From: Roseiflexus sp.
GTDB taxonomy: Bacteria > Chloroflexota > Chloroflexia > Chloroflexales > Roseiflexaceae
Direction of reading: 5' to 3'
NCBI GenBank assembly: GCA_025062325.1
Contig: JANXAL010000132.1
Span: 1 to 43,346 of the forward strand
Length of the DNA stretch: 43,346 bases
Numbering within the stretch: the stretch's first letter is position 1; each line of letters opens with the position of its first letter. Shown piece by piece: positions 32,750 to 41,420 of the stretch. A program made the position numbers and the translations under genes. Below the pieces are notes generated by a model, which was not told the DNA's origin, ran no database searches, and saw only the letters and a list, made by a program, of their open reading frames with translations.

Positions 32750-34008
32750 CAGGGATGAGTGCGATGCGCACGACAATTGTTATCGGCGCAGGCTTGAGCG
32801 GGTTGATGGGCGCCCTGGCGCTTGCAGAGGCTGGTCTGCGACCGCTGGTGCTAGCGAAGGGGCAGGGAGCGACCCACTGGACCCCCGGAACCATTGATAT
32901 CTGGGGCGCCGATGACCGCCCTCCGCGTCAAGCAATCCAGGCAATTATTGAGTCGCACCTGCATCATCCGTATGCCCTGATCGGCATGCATGCCGTGGAG
33001 GAAGCTATCGCACGCTTCCGTGCGCTGACCGAAGCAGCGCGCTATCCGTATGTCGGCGGGCTGGAACGCAACGTTCTGCTGCCGACGGCAGCGGGCGCGT
33101 TGCGTCCTGCCGCGCTATTCCCGGTCACCATGGCTGCTGGAGATGTGCGACTCGGCGGTGAAGTAGTGATTGCCGGGTTCCGCGAACTGCGCGATTTTTA
33201 CCCGCCGTTCATCGCCGCCAACCTGGCTGCGCAGGGGATTAAGGCGCGTGGTGTGTACCTGACGCTGCCGTCAGCATTCCGCCGACGCGAATACACAACT
33301 GTAACCCTTGCGCGCATGTTCGATGATCCGGCGTTTCGCAGCGAGATTGGCAGGCAACTGCGCGCACAGCGCGGCGATGCGGCTCGGATCGGGCTGCCAG
33401 CAGTTCTCGGATTGCGCGACCCGCTGGGCGCCGTTGCTCATCTGCAGCGCGAAAGCGGTGCGCAGGTGTTTGAGGTGCCGACATTGCCGCCATCCGTTCC
33501 AGGGATGCGACTGTTTGCCCTCTTCCAGAACGCTATCGAACAGGCTGGAGGGCGCTTACAGATTGGATCGGACGTGATCCGCGGCGATGGGCAGAATCGT
33601 CGGCTCGTGACTGTCTGGAGCGAGGCGGCGGCGCGTCAGCAGGAACACCGGGTCGAACGCGCACTGCTAGCGACTGGCGGCATTGCCGGCGGCGGCATTC
33701 GGACCGATCAAGCGGGCATGGTGCGCGAAACAGCGCTTGATCTGCCGGTGCGCGCGCCAGCTCACCGCGCCGACTGGTTTGCGCCGCGCTTTCTCGATCC
33801 GCAGGGCCACGCCATTTATACTGCTGGCGTCGTAACCGACTCGCATCTGCGACCGCTTGGCGCCGACGGCGAAATCGTCTATGAGAATGTTGCTGTTGCT
33901 GGCGCAACACTGGGTGGAGTCGACACTGTCCGCGAGCGCAGCCGCAGTGGCGTTTCCCTTGCCACGGGATGGGCAGCCGGACGCATACTGGCAGGATTCG
34001 CATCATGA
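32746..34008 (+). CDS. glpB: Anaerobic glycerol-3-phosphate dehydrogenase subunit B
   Basis: A 420-residue flavoprotein subunit that links GlpA to the membrane-bound GlpC. The dinucleotide motif VIGAGLSGLMGALALAEAG, the HWTPGTIDIWG segment, the central PSVPGMRLFALFQNAIEQAGG and the C-terminal AGATLGGVDTVRERSRSGVSLATGW are typical. The ATG overlaps the glpA stop by 4 bases; internal ATGs (32758, 32764) could also serve. Its own stop overlaps glpC. Confidence 0.92.
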   Translation: MTGMSAMRTTIVIGAGLSGLMGALALAEAGLRPLVLAKGQGATHWTPGTIDIWGADDRPPRQAIQAIIESHLHHPYALIGMHAVEEAIARFRALTEAARYPYVGGLERNVLLPTAAGALRPAALFPVTMAAGDVRLGGEVVIAGFRELRDFYPPFIAANLAAQGIKARGVYLTLPSAFRRREYTTVTLARMFDDPAFRSEIGRQLRAQRGDAARIGLPAVLGLRDPLGAVAHLQRESGAQVFEVPTLPPSVPGMRLFALFQNAIEQAGGRLQIGSDVIRGDGQNRRLVTVWSEAAARQQEHRVERALLATGGIAGGGIRTDQAGMVRETALDLPVRAPAHRADWFAPRFLDPQGHAIYTAGVVTDSHLRPLGADGEIVYENVAVAGATLGGVDTVRERSRSGVSLATGWAAGRILAGFAS

Positions 34009-35258
34009 CGATCATTCCAGAGGATCATATCGAGCGTTCTCTCGAACAGTCGCTCGACTATTGCATCAAGTGTAATATCTGCACGGCAGCATGCCCTGTG
34101 AGTGCAGTGACTGATCTGTTTCCCGGACCCAAGTATGTCGGTCCGCAGGCGCAACGCTTTCGGCATGAGCGCCAGCCGTCGCCCGACGAGTCGGTGGATT
34201 ACTGTTCGGGATGTCGCGTCTGCAACGAGGTGTGCCCAACGGGCGTGCGCATCGCCGAGTTGAATGCGCGCGCGCGGGCGTGTCTGGCGGCGGAACGCGG
34301 CATTCCACTACGCAACCGGCTGATCAGTCGATCTGGACTGATCGGTCGCCTGGGCGCCGGACCGCACGCGCCGCTGGCGAACGCACTGCTGAGATCCAAA
34401 CCGCTGCGAGCGGTCATTGAACACACGCTGGGCATTGCGCGCGAAGCGCCGTTGCCAGCCTTCAGTCGGTACACATTTCGGTCGTGGTTTCGTCGTCGAC
34501 GCGCATCTCAAGCAACCGCTGGCGCGCCAAGACGCCAGGTGGTCTACTTCCACGGTTGCTCGGCAAATTACTACGAACCGTGGATTGGCAAAGCGGTCGT
34601 GGCAGTGCTCGAACACAACGGATTCGAGGTGCTGCTCCCCCGCCAGCGCTGCTGCGGTCTGCCGCTGCTCTCAAACGGCGACTTCGCTGCCGCGCGTCGC
34701 GCACATGAAAAAAACGTTGCATTCCTGGCGCCATATGCGCTGCGCAACATCCCAATCATCGGCGCCAGCACCAGTTGCACGCTGACGCTCAAGGAAGAAG
34801 CGCCGGAGTTACTCGGCATGCAGAGCGAGACTGTGCGCGCAGTCGCACGTCAGACATATGACGTCTTCGAGTTTCTGCGCATGCTCTACCAGCGCGGCGA
34901 GTTGCGCACCGATTTCCGCCCGATTGAGCGTACGCTGCCGTATCATCCGCCGTGTCAGTTGCGCGCGCACCGCATCGGTCGCCCGGCACTCGATGTGCTG
35001 GAACTCGTCCCCGGACTGCGCTTGGTCGAAACGCATGCCAGTTGCTGCGGCATTGCTGGAACATACGGGCTGAAGGTTGAAAAGTACCGGATCAGTATGG
35101 CTGTCGGGGCGCCGCTGTTTGAGACAGTACGTCGCTCTGGCGCAGACGTGGCGCTTTGCGACTCAGAGACATGTCGCTGGCAGATCAGCCACGGGACGGG
35201 CGTGATCGCGCGCCATCCCATTGAGATACTTGCCGAAGCATATGGGCTTGTGACATGA
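34005..35258 (+). CDS. glpC: Anaerobic glycerol-3-phosphate dehydrogenase subunit C
   Basis: A 417-residue membrane-associated iron-sulfur subunit that passes electrons to the quinone pool. Two ferredoxin-type motifs (CIKCNICTAACPV and CSGCRVCNEVCPT) bind 4Fe-4S clusters, and two cysteine-rich CCG domains follow (RCCGLPLLSNGD, SCCGIAGTYGLK). The start ATG at 34005 overlaps the glpB stop by 4 bases. Roseiflexus-type phototrophs use menaquinones, so menaquinone is the likely acceptor (inference). Confidence 0.94.
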   Translation: MTIIPEDHIERSLEQSLDYCIKCNICTAACPVSAVTDLFPGPKYVGPQAQRFRHERQPSPDESVDYCSGCRVCNEVCPTGVRIAELNARARACLAAERGIPLRNRLISRSGLIGRLGAGPHAPLANALLRSKPLRAVIEHTLGIAREAPLPAFSRYTFRSWFRRRRASQATAGAPRRQVVYFHGCSANYYEPWIGKAVVAVLEHNGFEVLLPRQRCCGLPLLSNGDFAAARRAHEKNVAFLAPYALRNIPIIGASTSCTLTLKEEAPELLGMQSETVRAVARQTYDVFEFLRMLYQRGELRTDFRPIERTLPYHPPCQLRAHRIGRPALDVLELVPGLRLVETHASCCGIAGTYGLKVEKYRISMAVGAPLFETVRRSGADVALCDSETCRWQISHGTGVIARHPIEILAEAYGLVT

Positions 35259-35259
35259 T

Positions 35260-35670
35260 ATGGTGGGGATTTTGATCGTTGCTCACAGTGAACGGCTCGC
35301 AAGGGGCGTTAAGGAGTTCGCCGAGCAGGCGACGCATGGTCAGGTTCCGATTGTCGCAGTTGGCGGAGCGGTTGACGGTTCGCTTGGGATCAGCACAGAG
35401 GCGATTCGCGATGGTCTGCGCCGGGTTGCTGGCAACGACGGCGTGCTCGTCCTGGTCGATTTCACCAGCGCTGCGCTGAGCGTCGAAGCTGTGCTCGAAG
35501 ATGAGCCAGCTATGCGCGTTGTCATCAGCAACGCACCGCTCGTTGAAGGCGCCTATTTCGCAGCGGTCGAGGCGTCGGTCGGCGCCACGCTGGAGGAAAC
35601 AGCAGCTGCTGCGCTGCGCGGACGCGATTTGGTCAAAGTGCCGTCTGATCGTCCGGTACGCTATCAGTAA
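35260..35670 (+). CDS. dhaM: Dihydroxyacetone kinase phosphotransfer subunit DhaM (EIIA domain only)
   Basis: A 136-residue mannose-type EIIA domain with the phospho-acceptor His9 in VGILIVAHSERLARGV. It accepts phosphate from HPr and gives it to ADP bound on DhaL. In E. coli DhaM this domain is fused to HPr-like and EI-like parts; here those are separate downstream genes. The ATG lies one base after the glpC stop, so translation is probably coupled. Confidence 0.9.
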   Translation: MVGILIVAHSERLARGVKEFAEQATHGQVPIVAVGGAVDGSLGISTEAIRDGLRRVAGNDGVLVLVDFTSAALSVEAVLEDEPAMRVVISNAPLVEGAYFAAVEASVGATLEETAAAALRGRDLVKVPSDRPVRYQ

Positions 35671-35718
35671 CCCAATCTCCGTCTCAGATAGGCAGATAGT
35701 GTGCACCCTCGAACGACT

Positions 35719-35994
35719 ATGGAAGAGCGAGTGGTCAGAATTCGGCATCCTTTCGGGCTGCATGCGCGTCCGGCAGCCGATTTCTACCGCAAGACGCGCG
35801 AGTTTCGCAGCCGCATCACGGTACGAAATATGAGCCGACGATCCTCGGTTGAGCTGCCGGTCAGCCTGTTGAACCTGCTGCAACTGGGTGCAGCCCAGGG
35901 GCACCAGGTACTGATCCGCGCCGAGGGCGACGATGAACGTGAGGCAGTAGCGGCGCTGGCCGCATTGCTAGACCAACTCACTGCCGAGGAATAA
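35719..35994 (+). CDS. ptsH: Phosphocarrier protein HPr
   Basis: A 91-residue HPr fold protein with the active His exactly at residue 15 (HPFGLHARPAADF). A serine at residue 49 (PVSLLNLLQLG) aligns with the regulatory Ser46 of Gram-positive HPr, although the sequence around it differs. Start ATG at 35719 keeps His15 numbering; a GTG 18 bases earlier would add six residues. No good ribosome site is seen. The gene is followed without a gap by EI. Confidence 0.9.
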   Translation: MEERVVRIRHPFGLHARPAADFYRKTREFRSRITVRNMSRRSSVELPVSLLNLLQLGAAQGHQVLIRAEGDDEREAVAALAALLDQLTAEE

Positions 35995-37665
35995 ATGGCT
36001 ATCTACCTTCGTGGCGCTGGCAGTTCGCCAGGGGTGGCGCTTGGGCGCGCAGTGCGGTATCTGCCCGACAACCACGCCTGGCACACCGTCGATGTTGACA
36101 TCGATGCCGCAATGGCGCGCTTCCTGGCAGCCCAGGCGATGGCTGCCAGCCAGTTGCGCACGCTGGCGGATCTGTTGCGGGAAGAGGGACGGATCGAAGA
36201 GGCGCGGATTTTTGATGCCCATGCGCTCCTGGTGGAAGATGAAACTCTGACGCAGGACGTTGAACGGCGCATGCGGGAGGGGCACATCAGCCTGGAGCAG
36301 GCGCTGATCGCCGCGACTAGTTCGTTGCGTGAAGCTATCGAAGCGATCGACGATCCGTACATCCGCGAGCGCTCCAGTGACATTGACAGTGTGCGTCGCG
36401 CGATCCTGACGGCGCTGCATGGCGAAACCCGCCGCATTAGCGATCTGCCGATCGGCGCCATTCTGGTAACGAACGACCTGACGCCTGCGGAAGCGGTCAG
36501 TCTGCGTGATGGGCGGATCGCTGGCTTTGCCACCGCCGAGGGCGGACCGACCAGCCACACAACGATTCTGGCGCGCGCCTTCGGCATTCCGGCGGTTGTC
36601 GGGTTGGGCGCGGCGACACTGGCGGTTCCCGACGGCGCACCACTGGTGCTTGATGGCTACACTGGCCTGCTGATCGTTGATCCTGACGCTTTTGAGTGGT
36701 CCTCGTACGAGCGACGCGCGTCGGGATCGATTCTGGCGCGGATTCGACGCCAACCGTGGCGCGATCAGCCAGGGCGCCTGGCAAGCGGTGAGCCGGTGAC
36801 AATCTGGGCGAATATCAGCCATCCGCTAGAGGCGCGCGTCGCTCTCGAACAGGGCGCGGAGGGCATCGGGCTGTTCCGCACCGAGTTTCTCTTCCTGGGA
36901 CGCAGCGCGCCGCCCAACGAACACGAACAGTACGAAGCGTATCGCACCGTGCTCGACATCATGGAAGGTCGCCCGGTCATCATTCGCACCCTGGACATCG
37001 GTGGCGATAAACGGGTGGACTACCTTGACCTTCCCCACGAACTCAACCCTTCGCTCGGCATCCGCGGGTTGCGCCTGTCTATGCGCCGCCCTGAGCTGTT
37101 CCGAGTCCAGATCCGCGCTATGCTCCGCGCGGCAGTGCATGGCGATCTGCGTATTCTGCTGCCGATGGTCACTACGCCGGACGAAGTGACATGGGCGCGT
37201 GACCAGATCCGCAGCGCTGCCGAATCGCTGGCGCGGGAAAACATCCCGCACCGGGCAGACGTTCCGGTTGGCGTCATGATCGAGACGCCAGCCGCAGCGA
37301 TCACTGCCGATCTGCTGGCGCGCGAGGCGGCATTCTTCAGCATCGGCACGAACGACCTGGCCCAATACGCGCTTGCCGCCGATCGCACGAGCGCGGATGT
37401 GTCCGCCCGGTATCCGCAAAACTCCGCTGCCGTGCTGCGCCTGATCGCGCAAACCGTCGGCGCCGCTGCACGCGCCCATCTGCAGGTGTGCGTCTGCGGC
37501 GAGATTGCCAGCGCGCCGGATATGGCGCCCCTTTTGATTGGACTGGGAGTGGTGCAGTTAAGTATGAACCCGACAAGCATCCCCGTGATCAAAGAGCGTC
37601 TGAGTGAGACGTCTATGACACAGGCGCGATCAGCGGCGCGGTCAGTGCTAAGTTTCCACATATGA
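35995..37665 (+). CDS. ptsI: PTS enzyme I
   Basis: A 556-residue phosphoenolpyruvate-protein phosphotransferase that starts the phosphate chain EI to HPr to DhaM to DhaL. Active His188 lies in GGPTSHTTILARAFGIPAVVG. The C-terminal PEP barrel has GLFRTEFLFLGR, VMIETPAA, FSIGTNDLAQYAL and a catalytic Cys501 in VCGEIASAPD. The ATG directly follows the HPr stop. No sugar permease is in the window, so this chain is probably dedicated to dihydroxyacetone or to regulation. Its stop is overlapped by the kinase start. Confidence 0.93.
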   Translation: MAIYLRGAGSSPGVALGRAVRYLPDNHAWHTVDVDIDAAMARFLAAQAMAASQLRTLADLLREEGRIEEARIFDAHALLVEDETLTQDVERRMREGHISLEQALIAATSSLREAIEAIDDPYIRERSSDIDSVRRAILTALHGETRRISDLPIGAILVTNDLTPAEAVSLRDGRIAGFATAEGGPTSHTTILARAFGIPAVVGLGAATLAVPDGAPLVLDGYTGLLIVDPDAFEWSSYERRASGSILARIRRQPWRDQPGRLASGEPVTIWANISHPLEARVALEQGAEGIGLFRTEFLFLGRSAPPNEHEQYEAYRTVLDIMEGRPVIIRTLDIGGDKRVDYLDLPHELNPSLGIRGLRLSMRRPELFRVQIRAMLRAAVHGDLRILLPMVTTPDEVTWARDQIRSAAESLARENIPHRADVPVGVMIETPAAAITADLLAREAAFFSIGTNDLAQYALAADRTSADVSARYPQNSAAVLRLIAQTVGAAARAHLQVCVCGEIASAPDMAPLLIGLGVVQLSMNPTSIPVIKERLSETSMTQARSAARSVLSFHI

Positions 37666-39659
37666 GCAACCTTCCTGAACGGATCGGCAACTACCGCCTG
37701 GAGCGCCGGATTGGCAGAGGCGGTATGAGCCAGGTGTGGCTGGCGCGTCACCAGACGCTTCGCACCCGTCAGGCGGCGATCAAGGTGCTCCTTTCGCAGG
37801 ACGCTGAATGGATTGAGCGATTCACGCGCGAAGCCGAGATCACCAGTCAACTCCGCCATGAACATATCGTGCCGATCTACGATCACGGCTATCAGGCGCC
37901 GTTCTACTACACGGTCATGGAGTATGTCGATGGCGGATCCCTCCGTGACCTGCTCAACCAACACGGACGATTGCCGCTCGAGTTGGCGGCGCATATCTTC
38001 TTTTGCACCGCTGCGGCCCTGGACTATGCGCACGCGCATGGTGTCATCCACCGCGACGTTTCAACCGGCAATATTCTCGTTGACCATACTGGCAAACGGG
38101 TGTTTCTTGCCGACTTTGGCATCGCCCGCGAGTCCGGCATATCGCCGCTGACGACGGTCAACAAAGTGATGGGCACTCGCGGATTCCTCTCGCCGGAACA
38201 CGCCTCATCGGCCACTGCCGTTACCCATCTCTCCGATATCTACAGCCTGGGCGTAGTGTTATACGTCATGCTCACGGGCGATCTGCCCTGGCCCTACCCG
38301 CCAGGATTGGGCGAAGACGGCGGACCTTTCGCACCGCCGCTGTCGCTGCGCGACCGCGGCGTGACCGGTGTACCGGCTGAGCTCGACACCATCATCCGCA
38401 CGATGCTGGCATTGGACCCATCCAAGCGGTATCCTAGCGCTCAGGCGGCGGCGGACGCGCTCAGACAGGCGCTGAGCCGCCACACTAGCACAACGCAGGT
38501 CGTGACCGGCGCGCCAGCCAGCGCCGCCGCTCCGGCGCCGATGTCGGAAGAACCGCATCCGGTTGAACAGGCGCTGATGCCCGATCTGCTCAAAGCGCCG
38601 ATGCAGGAAGCGCTGGCGCGCATGAACGAACTCAACGATCCCCGTGAAATTGCCAGGTTGCTGAACGAGTGGAGCAGCGCACGCCCGTGGCTGCGCCGTC
38701 CGGCGATGGGGCGCCTGGCAGCGATCCGGCAGATTGGACATCGTAACATCTACTGGTACACTCTGCGCGTTCTGTACGAGTCGCGCGAGCCAGCGCAGAA
38801 CGCGGAAGAGCCGGATTATCAGATGATGGAGAGCAAACTGGAGCGGGAGCCTGGTCGGTGGGAAGTGCCGCTTCCTTCACAACAGGAGTTCAAAGACAAC
38901 CCCGGCGGTGTGGTGCGCATTCCTGGTTCGATGCGCGTCGTGCTGTGCGACGATTGTAAAGGGATCGGGCGCACAATCTGCCCCCGCTGCAATGGTAATC
39001 GGCGAGTTCCTGCACCTGCCGAACCTACGCCGCCGAGCGATCCGAAGCTCAGTTCGCCTGCGACTACCGCCTCAACCCTCTCGGCACAGATAGCTGCGAG
39101 GCCTCGGCTGATCCCGTGCCCCGACTGCCAGGGCAGCGGCGGATTGCACTGCAAACGCTGCGATGGGACCAGCCGCCTGGTCGTGCACAAGACCATCCGC
39201 TGGCGTCGCCAAGCGGCAACGATGACCAGACACGATGATCTGCCGACGGTTGATGAACAATGGTTGCAGCAGCGTTGCAAGAAGCGCAAAATCTACTGCG
39301 AGCAGGCAAAGGGCGGGTTGCGCCCCGAATGGCGCCTTGTACCGGGCATTCAGACGATGATTGAAGAGGCGGAAAGACGCCTGGATGCCAATACGCGGAT
39401 TGTGCTGAGCGAAGTGGCAATCCATTTTATCCCGATTACTGAGATCGTGTTTGACCTCAACGAATGGACGGTAACCAGAAGCGTCGGCAGTAAAGGGAAA
39501 TCTCGTGAACCGACGCTCTACCGCTGGTACATCTATGGATTCGAGAAGGCGCTGCCCGATGACTGGCGCTTTGTGAACTGGGATCGGATCGTCGCCCTGG
39601 GGACGACTGGCGTGAGTCTTGCGCTGATTGTGGCGCTGATCTTGATCTTGGCGTTGTGA
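37662..39659 (+). CDS. Ser/Thr protein kinase with DnaJ-like zinc region and tail anchor
   Basis: A 665-residue protein. Residues 8-270 are a PknB-type kinase: glycine loop IGRGGMSQVW, Lys41, catalytic loop HRDVSTGNIL (Asp132; VST replaces the usual LKP), DFG (Asp151) and SPEHA. A helical middle part follows, then, from about residue 429, four C-x2-C-x-G motifs (CDDCKGIG, CPRCNGN, CPDCQGSG, CKRCDGTS), the pattern of the DnaJ cysteine-rich domain, split by a flexible PAEPTPP insert. The last about 22 residues form a membrane helix at the C-terminus. The start overlaps the EI stop (ATGA), so the kinase is translationally coupled to the PTS genes. Confidence 0.9.
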   Translation: MSNLPERIGNYRLERRIGRGGMSQVWLARHQTLRTRQAAIKVLLSQDAEWIERFTREAEITSQLRHEHIVPIYDHGYQAPFYYTVMEYVDGGSLRDLLNQHGRLPLELAAHIFFCTAAALDYAHAHGVIHRDVSTGNILVDHTGKRVFLADFGIARESGISPLTTVNKVMGTRGFLSPEHASSATAVTHLSDIYSLGVVLYVMLTGDLPWPYPPGLGEDGGPFAPPLSLRDRGVTGVPAELDTIIRTMLALDPSKRYPSAQAAADALRQALSRHTSTTQVVTGAPASAAAPAPMSEEPHPVEQALMPDLLKAPMQEALARMNELNDPREIARLLNEWSSARPWLRRPAMGRLAAIRQIGHRNIYWYTLRVLYESREPAQNAEEPDYQMMESKLEREPGRWEVPLPSQQEFKDNPGGVVRIPGSMRVVLCDDCKGIGRTICPRCNGNRRVPAPAEPTPPSDPKLSSPATTASTLSAQIAARPRLIPCPDCQGSGGLHCKRCDGTSRLVVHKTIRWRRQAATMTRHDDLPTVDEQWLQQRCKKRKIYCEQAKGGLRPEWRLVPGIQTMIEEAERRLDANTRIVLSEVAIHFIPITEIVFDLNEWTVTRSVGSKGKSREPTLYRWYIYGFEKALPDDWRFVNWDRIVALGTTGVSLALIVALILILAL

Positions 39660-39741
39660 TATTGTCTGATGATCGCGTTGCGGATTGATGGATTTTGAAT
39701 AAATATTCCGCTATCCGCCCACCCGCCCAGCGCCTAGAGTT

Positions 39742-39776
39742 GCGGGCTACGGTTGCGAAGCCCGCCTGCGCGGGCT
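39742..39776. repeat. Three-arm alternative hairpin (GCGGGCT repeats)
   Basis: GCGGGCT (39742-39748), AGCCCGC (39759-39765) and GCGGGCT (39770-39776): the middle arm can pair with either outer arm, giving exclusive hairpins. It lies in the 286-base gap between the kinase and CCA genes, which has no other feature apart from AT-rich stretches near 39840. Confidence 0.55.
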
Positions 39777-39945
39777 CGATCCGGCGATACCGGATTATTT
39801 CCTCAAACTCCGTAAGCCGCGGGCTAGACACACGGTGCCGGAAATTAAATTTTTTTCAAAGAACACAAGCTTGGCGGCGGACAGAACCTGTATGGTATAT
39901 TGAACCTGAATCATACGGAACAACGTCTGCACGCAACCTTGCTGG

Positions 39946-41328
39946 ATGATCTCTCTCTCTCAGCACCCCCTCCTCGAGACGCTGGCGTCGCTCTTCGAAG
40001 CGCTTACGCGCGCTGGCGGACGTCCGCTGCTCGTCGGCGGAGCAGTGCGTGATCTGTTGCTCGGTTTGCCGCCGACCGATATTGATGTGGAAGTGTACGG
40101 CATCGACGGGCAGACCCTCGCCACCGCGCTTGCGTCGTTCGGTCGGGTTGATGCGGTCGGTCGCTCTTTTGGCGTATTGAAAGTGCGGCTCGCAGGATAC
40201 GAGGTGGATGTGACGCTGCCGGTGCGTCGGCATCCGGTTGACGATGATGACGAGCCTGGCACGCTGCCGGAGTACGATCCGTCGTTGACGCCGCGCGAGG
40301 CGCTGGCGCGCCGCGACTTTACGATCAATGCGCTGGCGCTGACGCCATCCGGCGATCTGATCGACTATTTTGGCGGTCGCGCAGACCTCGAAGCGCGTGT
40401 GCTGCGACACACCTCCGCGGCGTTTGGTGATGATCCGCTGCGCGTATTGCGCGCAATGCAGTTTGCGGCGCGCTTCAATATGCGCCTCGCACCGGAGACG
40501 GCTGCACTCTGTCGCACGCTGCTCCCCGCATCTGCTGGCCTGCCGCGCGACCGCATCTGGCGCGAGTGGCACAAATGGGCGACGCTTGGCGCCTGCCCCT
40601 CCGCCGGACTGCGCGTTCTCGACGAGTCAGGATGGCTGGCGCTCTACCCCGAACTTGCCGCACTGCAGGGATGCCCGCAACACCCGCGCTTCCATCCCGA
40701 AGGGGATGTATGGGTTCACACGCTCTGCGTCTGCGATGCAGCGGCGCGCATTGCCGAACGCGACGCGCTGGACGCGCGCGACCGCGCGGTGCTGATGTTC
40801 GCGGCGCTGTGTCATGATCTGGGAAAACCTCCCACCACTGTGATCGAAGAGGACGGCATTCCGCGCAGTCCGGGTCATGCGGCGGCAGGCGTGCCACTAA
40901 CACAGACATTTCTGGCGCGCATCGGAGCGCCGCACTGGATCGAGCGCCTGGTGACGCCGCTGGTGCGCGAGCATCTGGTGCACCTCCATACTCCGCCGAC
41001 TCCCCGAGTGGTGCGTCGCCTGGCGAATCGTCTTGCGCCAGCACCCCTGGTGCAGTGGGAGCGACTGGTTGAAGCCGACGCATCTGGACGACCGCCAATG
41101 CCACCGGAGCGACCGGCAGTCGCCTTTCTGGCGATTGCCGAAGCTGAAGGCGCCGCCAGAAATCGTCCCGCGCCGCTGGTCCGCGGGCGTGACCTGATCG
41201 CTGCGGGGGTCGCGCCAGGTCCGCGCCTGGGGGAAATGCTGCGGCGCGCCTACGAAGCGCAACTTGATGGCGTATTCAGCACCGTGGAAGAAGGCGTGGC
41301 GTGGGTTCTGCAGACGCACAAGGATTGA
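39946..41328 (+). CDS. CCA tRNA nucleotidyltransferase / poly(A) polymerase family, HD domain
   Basis: A 460-residue enzyme that adds CCA ends to tRNA (or poly(A) tails; the family does not always separate these). The nucleotidyltransferase head shows GGAVRDLLLG, the metal aspartates in PTDIDVEVYG, RRDFTINALAL, and the RNA-binding region around GDDPLRVLRAMQFAARF. A C-terminal HD domain is seen as ALCHDLGKP, with HHxxxG-like partners, so a 2',3'-phosphatase activity is possible. No strong ribosome site is visible ahead of ATG 39946; a CT-repeat follows the start. Confidence 0.9.
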   Translation: MISLSQHPLLETLASLFEALTRAGGRPLLVGGAVRDLLLGLPPTDIDVEVYGIDGQTLATALASFGRVDAVGRSFGVLKVRLAGYEVDVTLPVRRHPVDDDDEPGTLPEYDPSLTPREALARRDFTINALALTPSGDLIDYFGGRADLEARVLRHTSAAFGDDPLRVLRAMQFAARFNMRLAPETAALCRTLLPASAGLPRDRIWREWHKWATLGACPSAGLRVLDESGWLALYPELAALQGCPQHPRFHPEGDVWVHTLCVCDAAARIAERDALDARDRAVLMFAALCHDLGKPPTTVIEEDGIPRSPGHAAAGVPLTQTFLARIGAPHWIERLVTPLVREHLVHLHTPPTPRVVRRLANRLAPAPLVQWERLVEADASGRPPMPPERPAVAFLAIAEAEGAARNRPAPLVRGRDLIAAGVAPGPRLGEMLRRAYEAQLDGVFSTVEEGVAWVLQTHKD

Positions 41329-41420
41329 CGCAACGCTAACGTTTCTCTGACGTAGTTCTAACACACACGCGCTAATATTCATAGCCGAAAACACCAGATG
41401 CCACAAGGAGGTGAGGACCA

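Noticed and set aside
35968-38051. Long minus-strand frames opposite ptsI and the kinase
   Set aside because: Shadows of well-defined genes in high-GC DNA; Ser/Arg-rich translations without motifs.
41330-41420. CIRCE or other heat-shock operator before hsp20
   Set aside because: No TTAGCACTC-type arm or other clear inverted repeat is present in the upstream bases.
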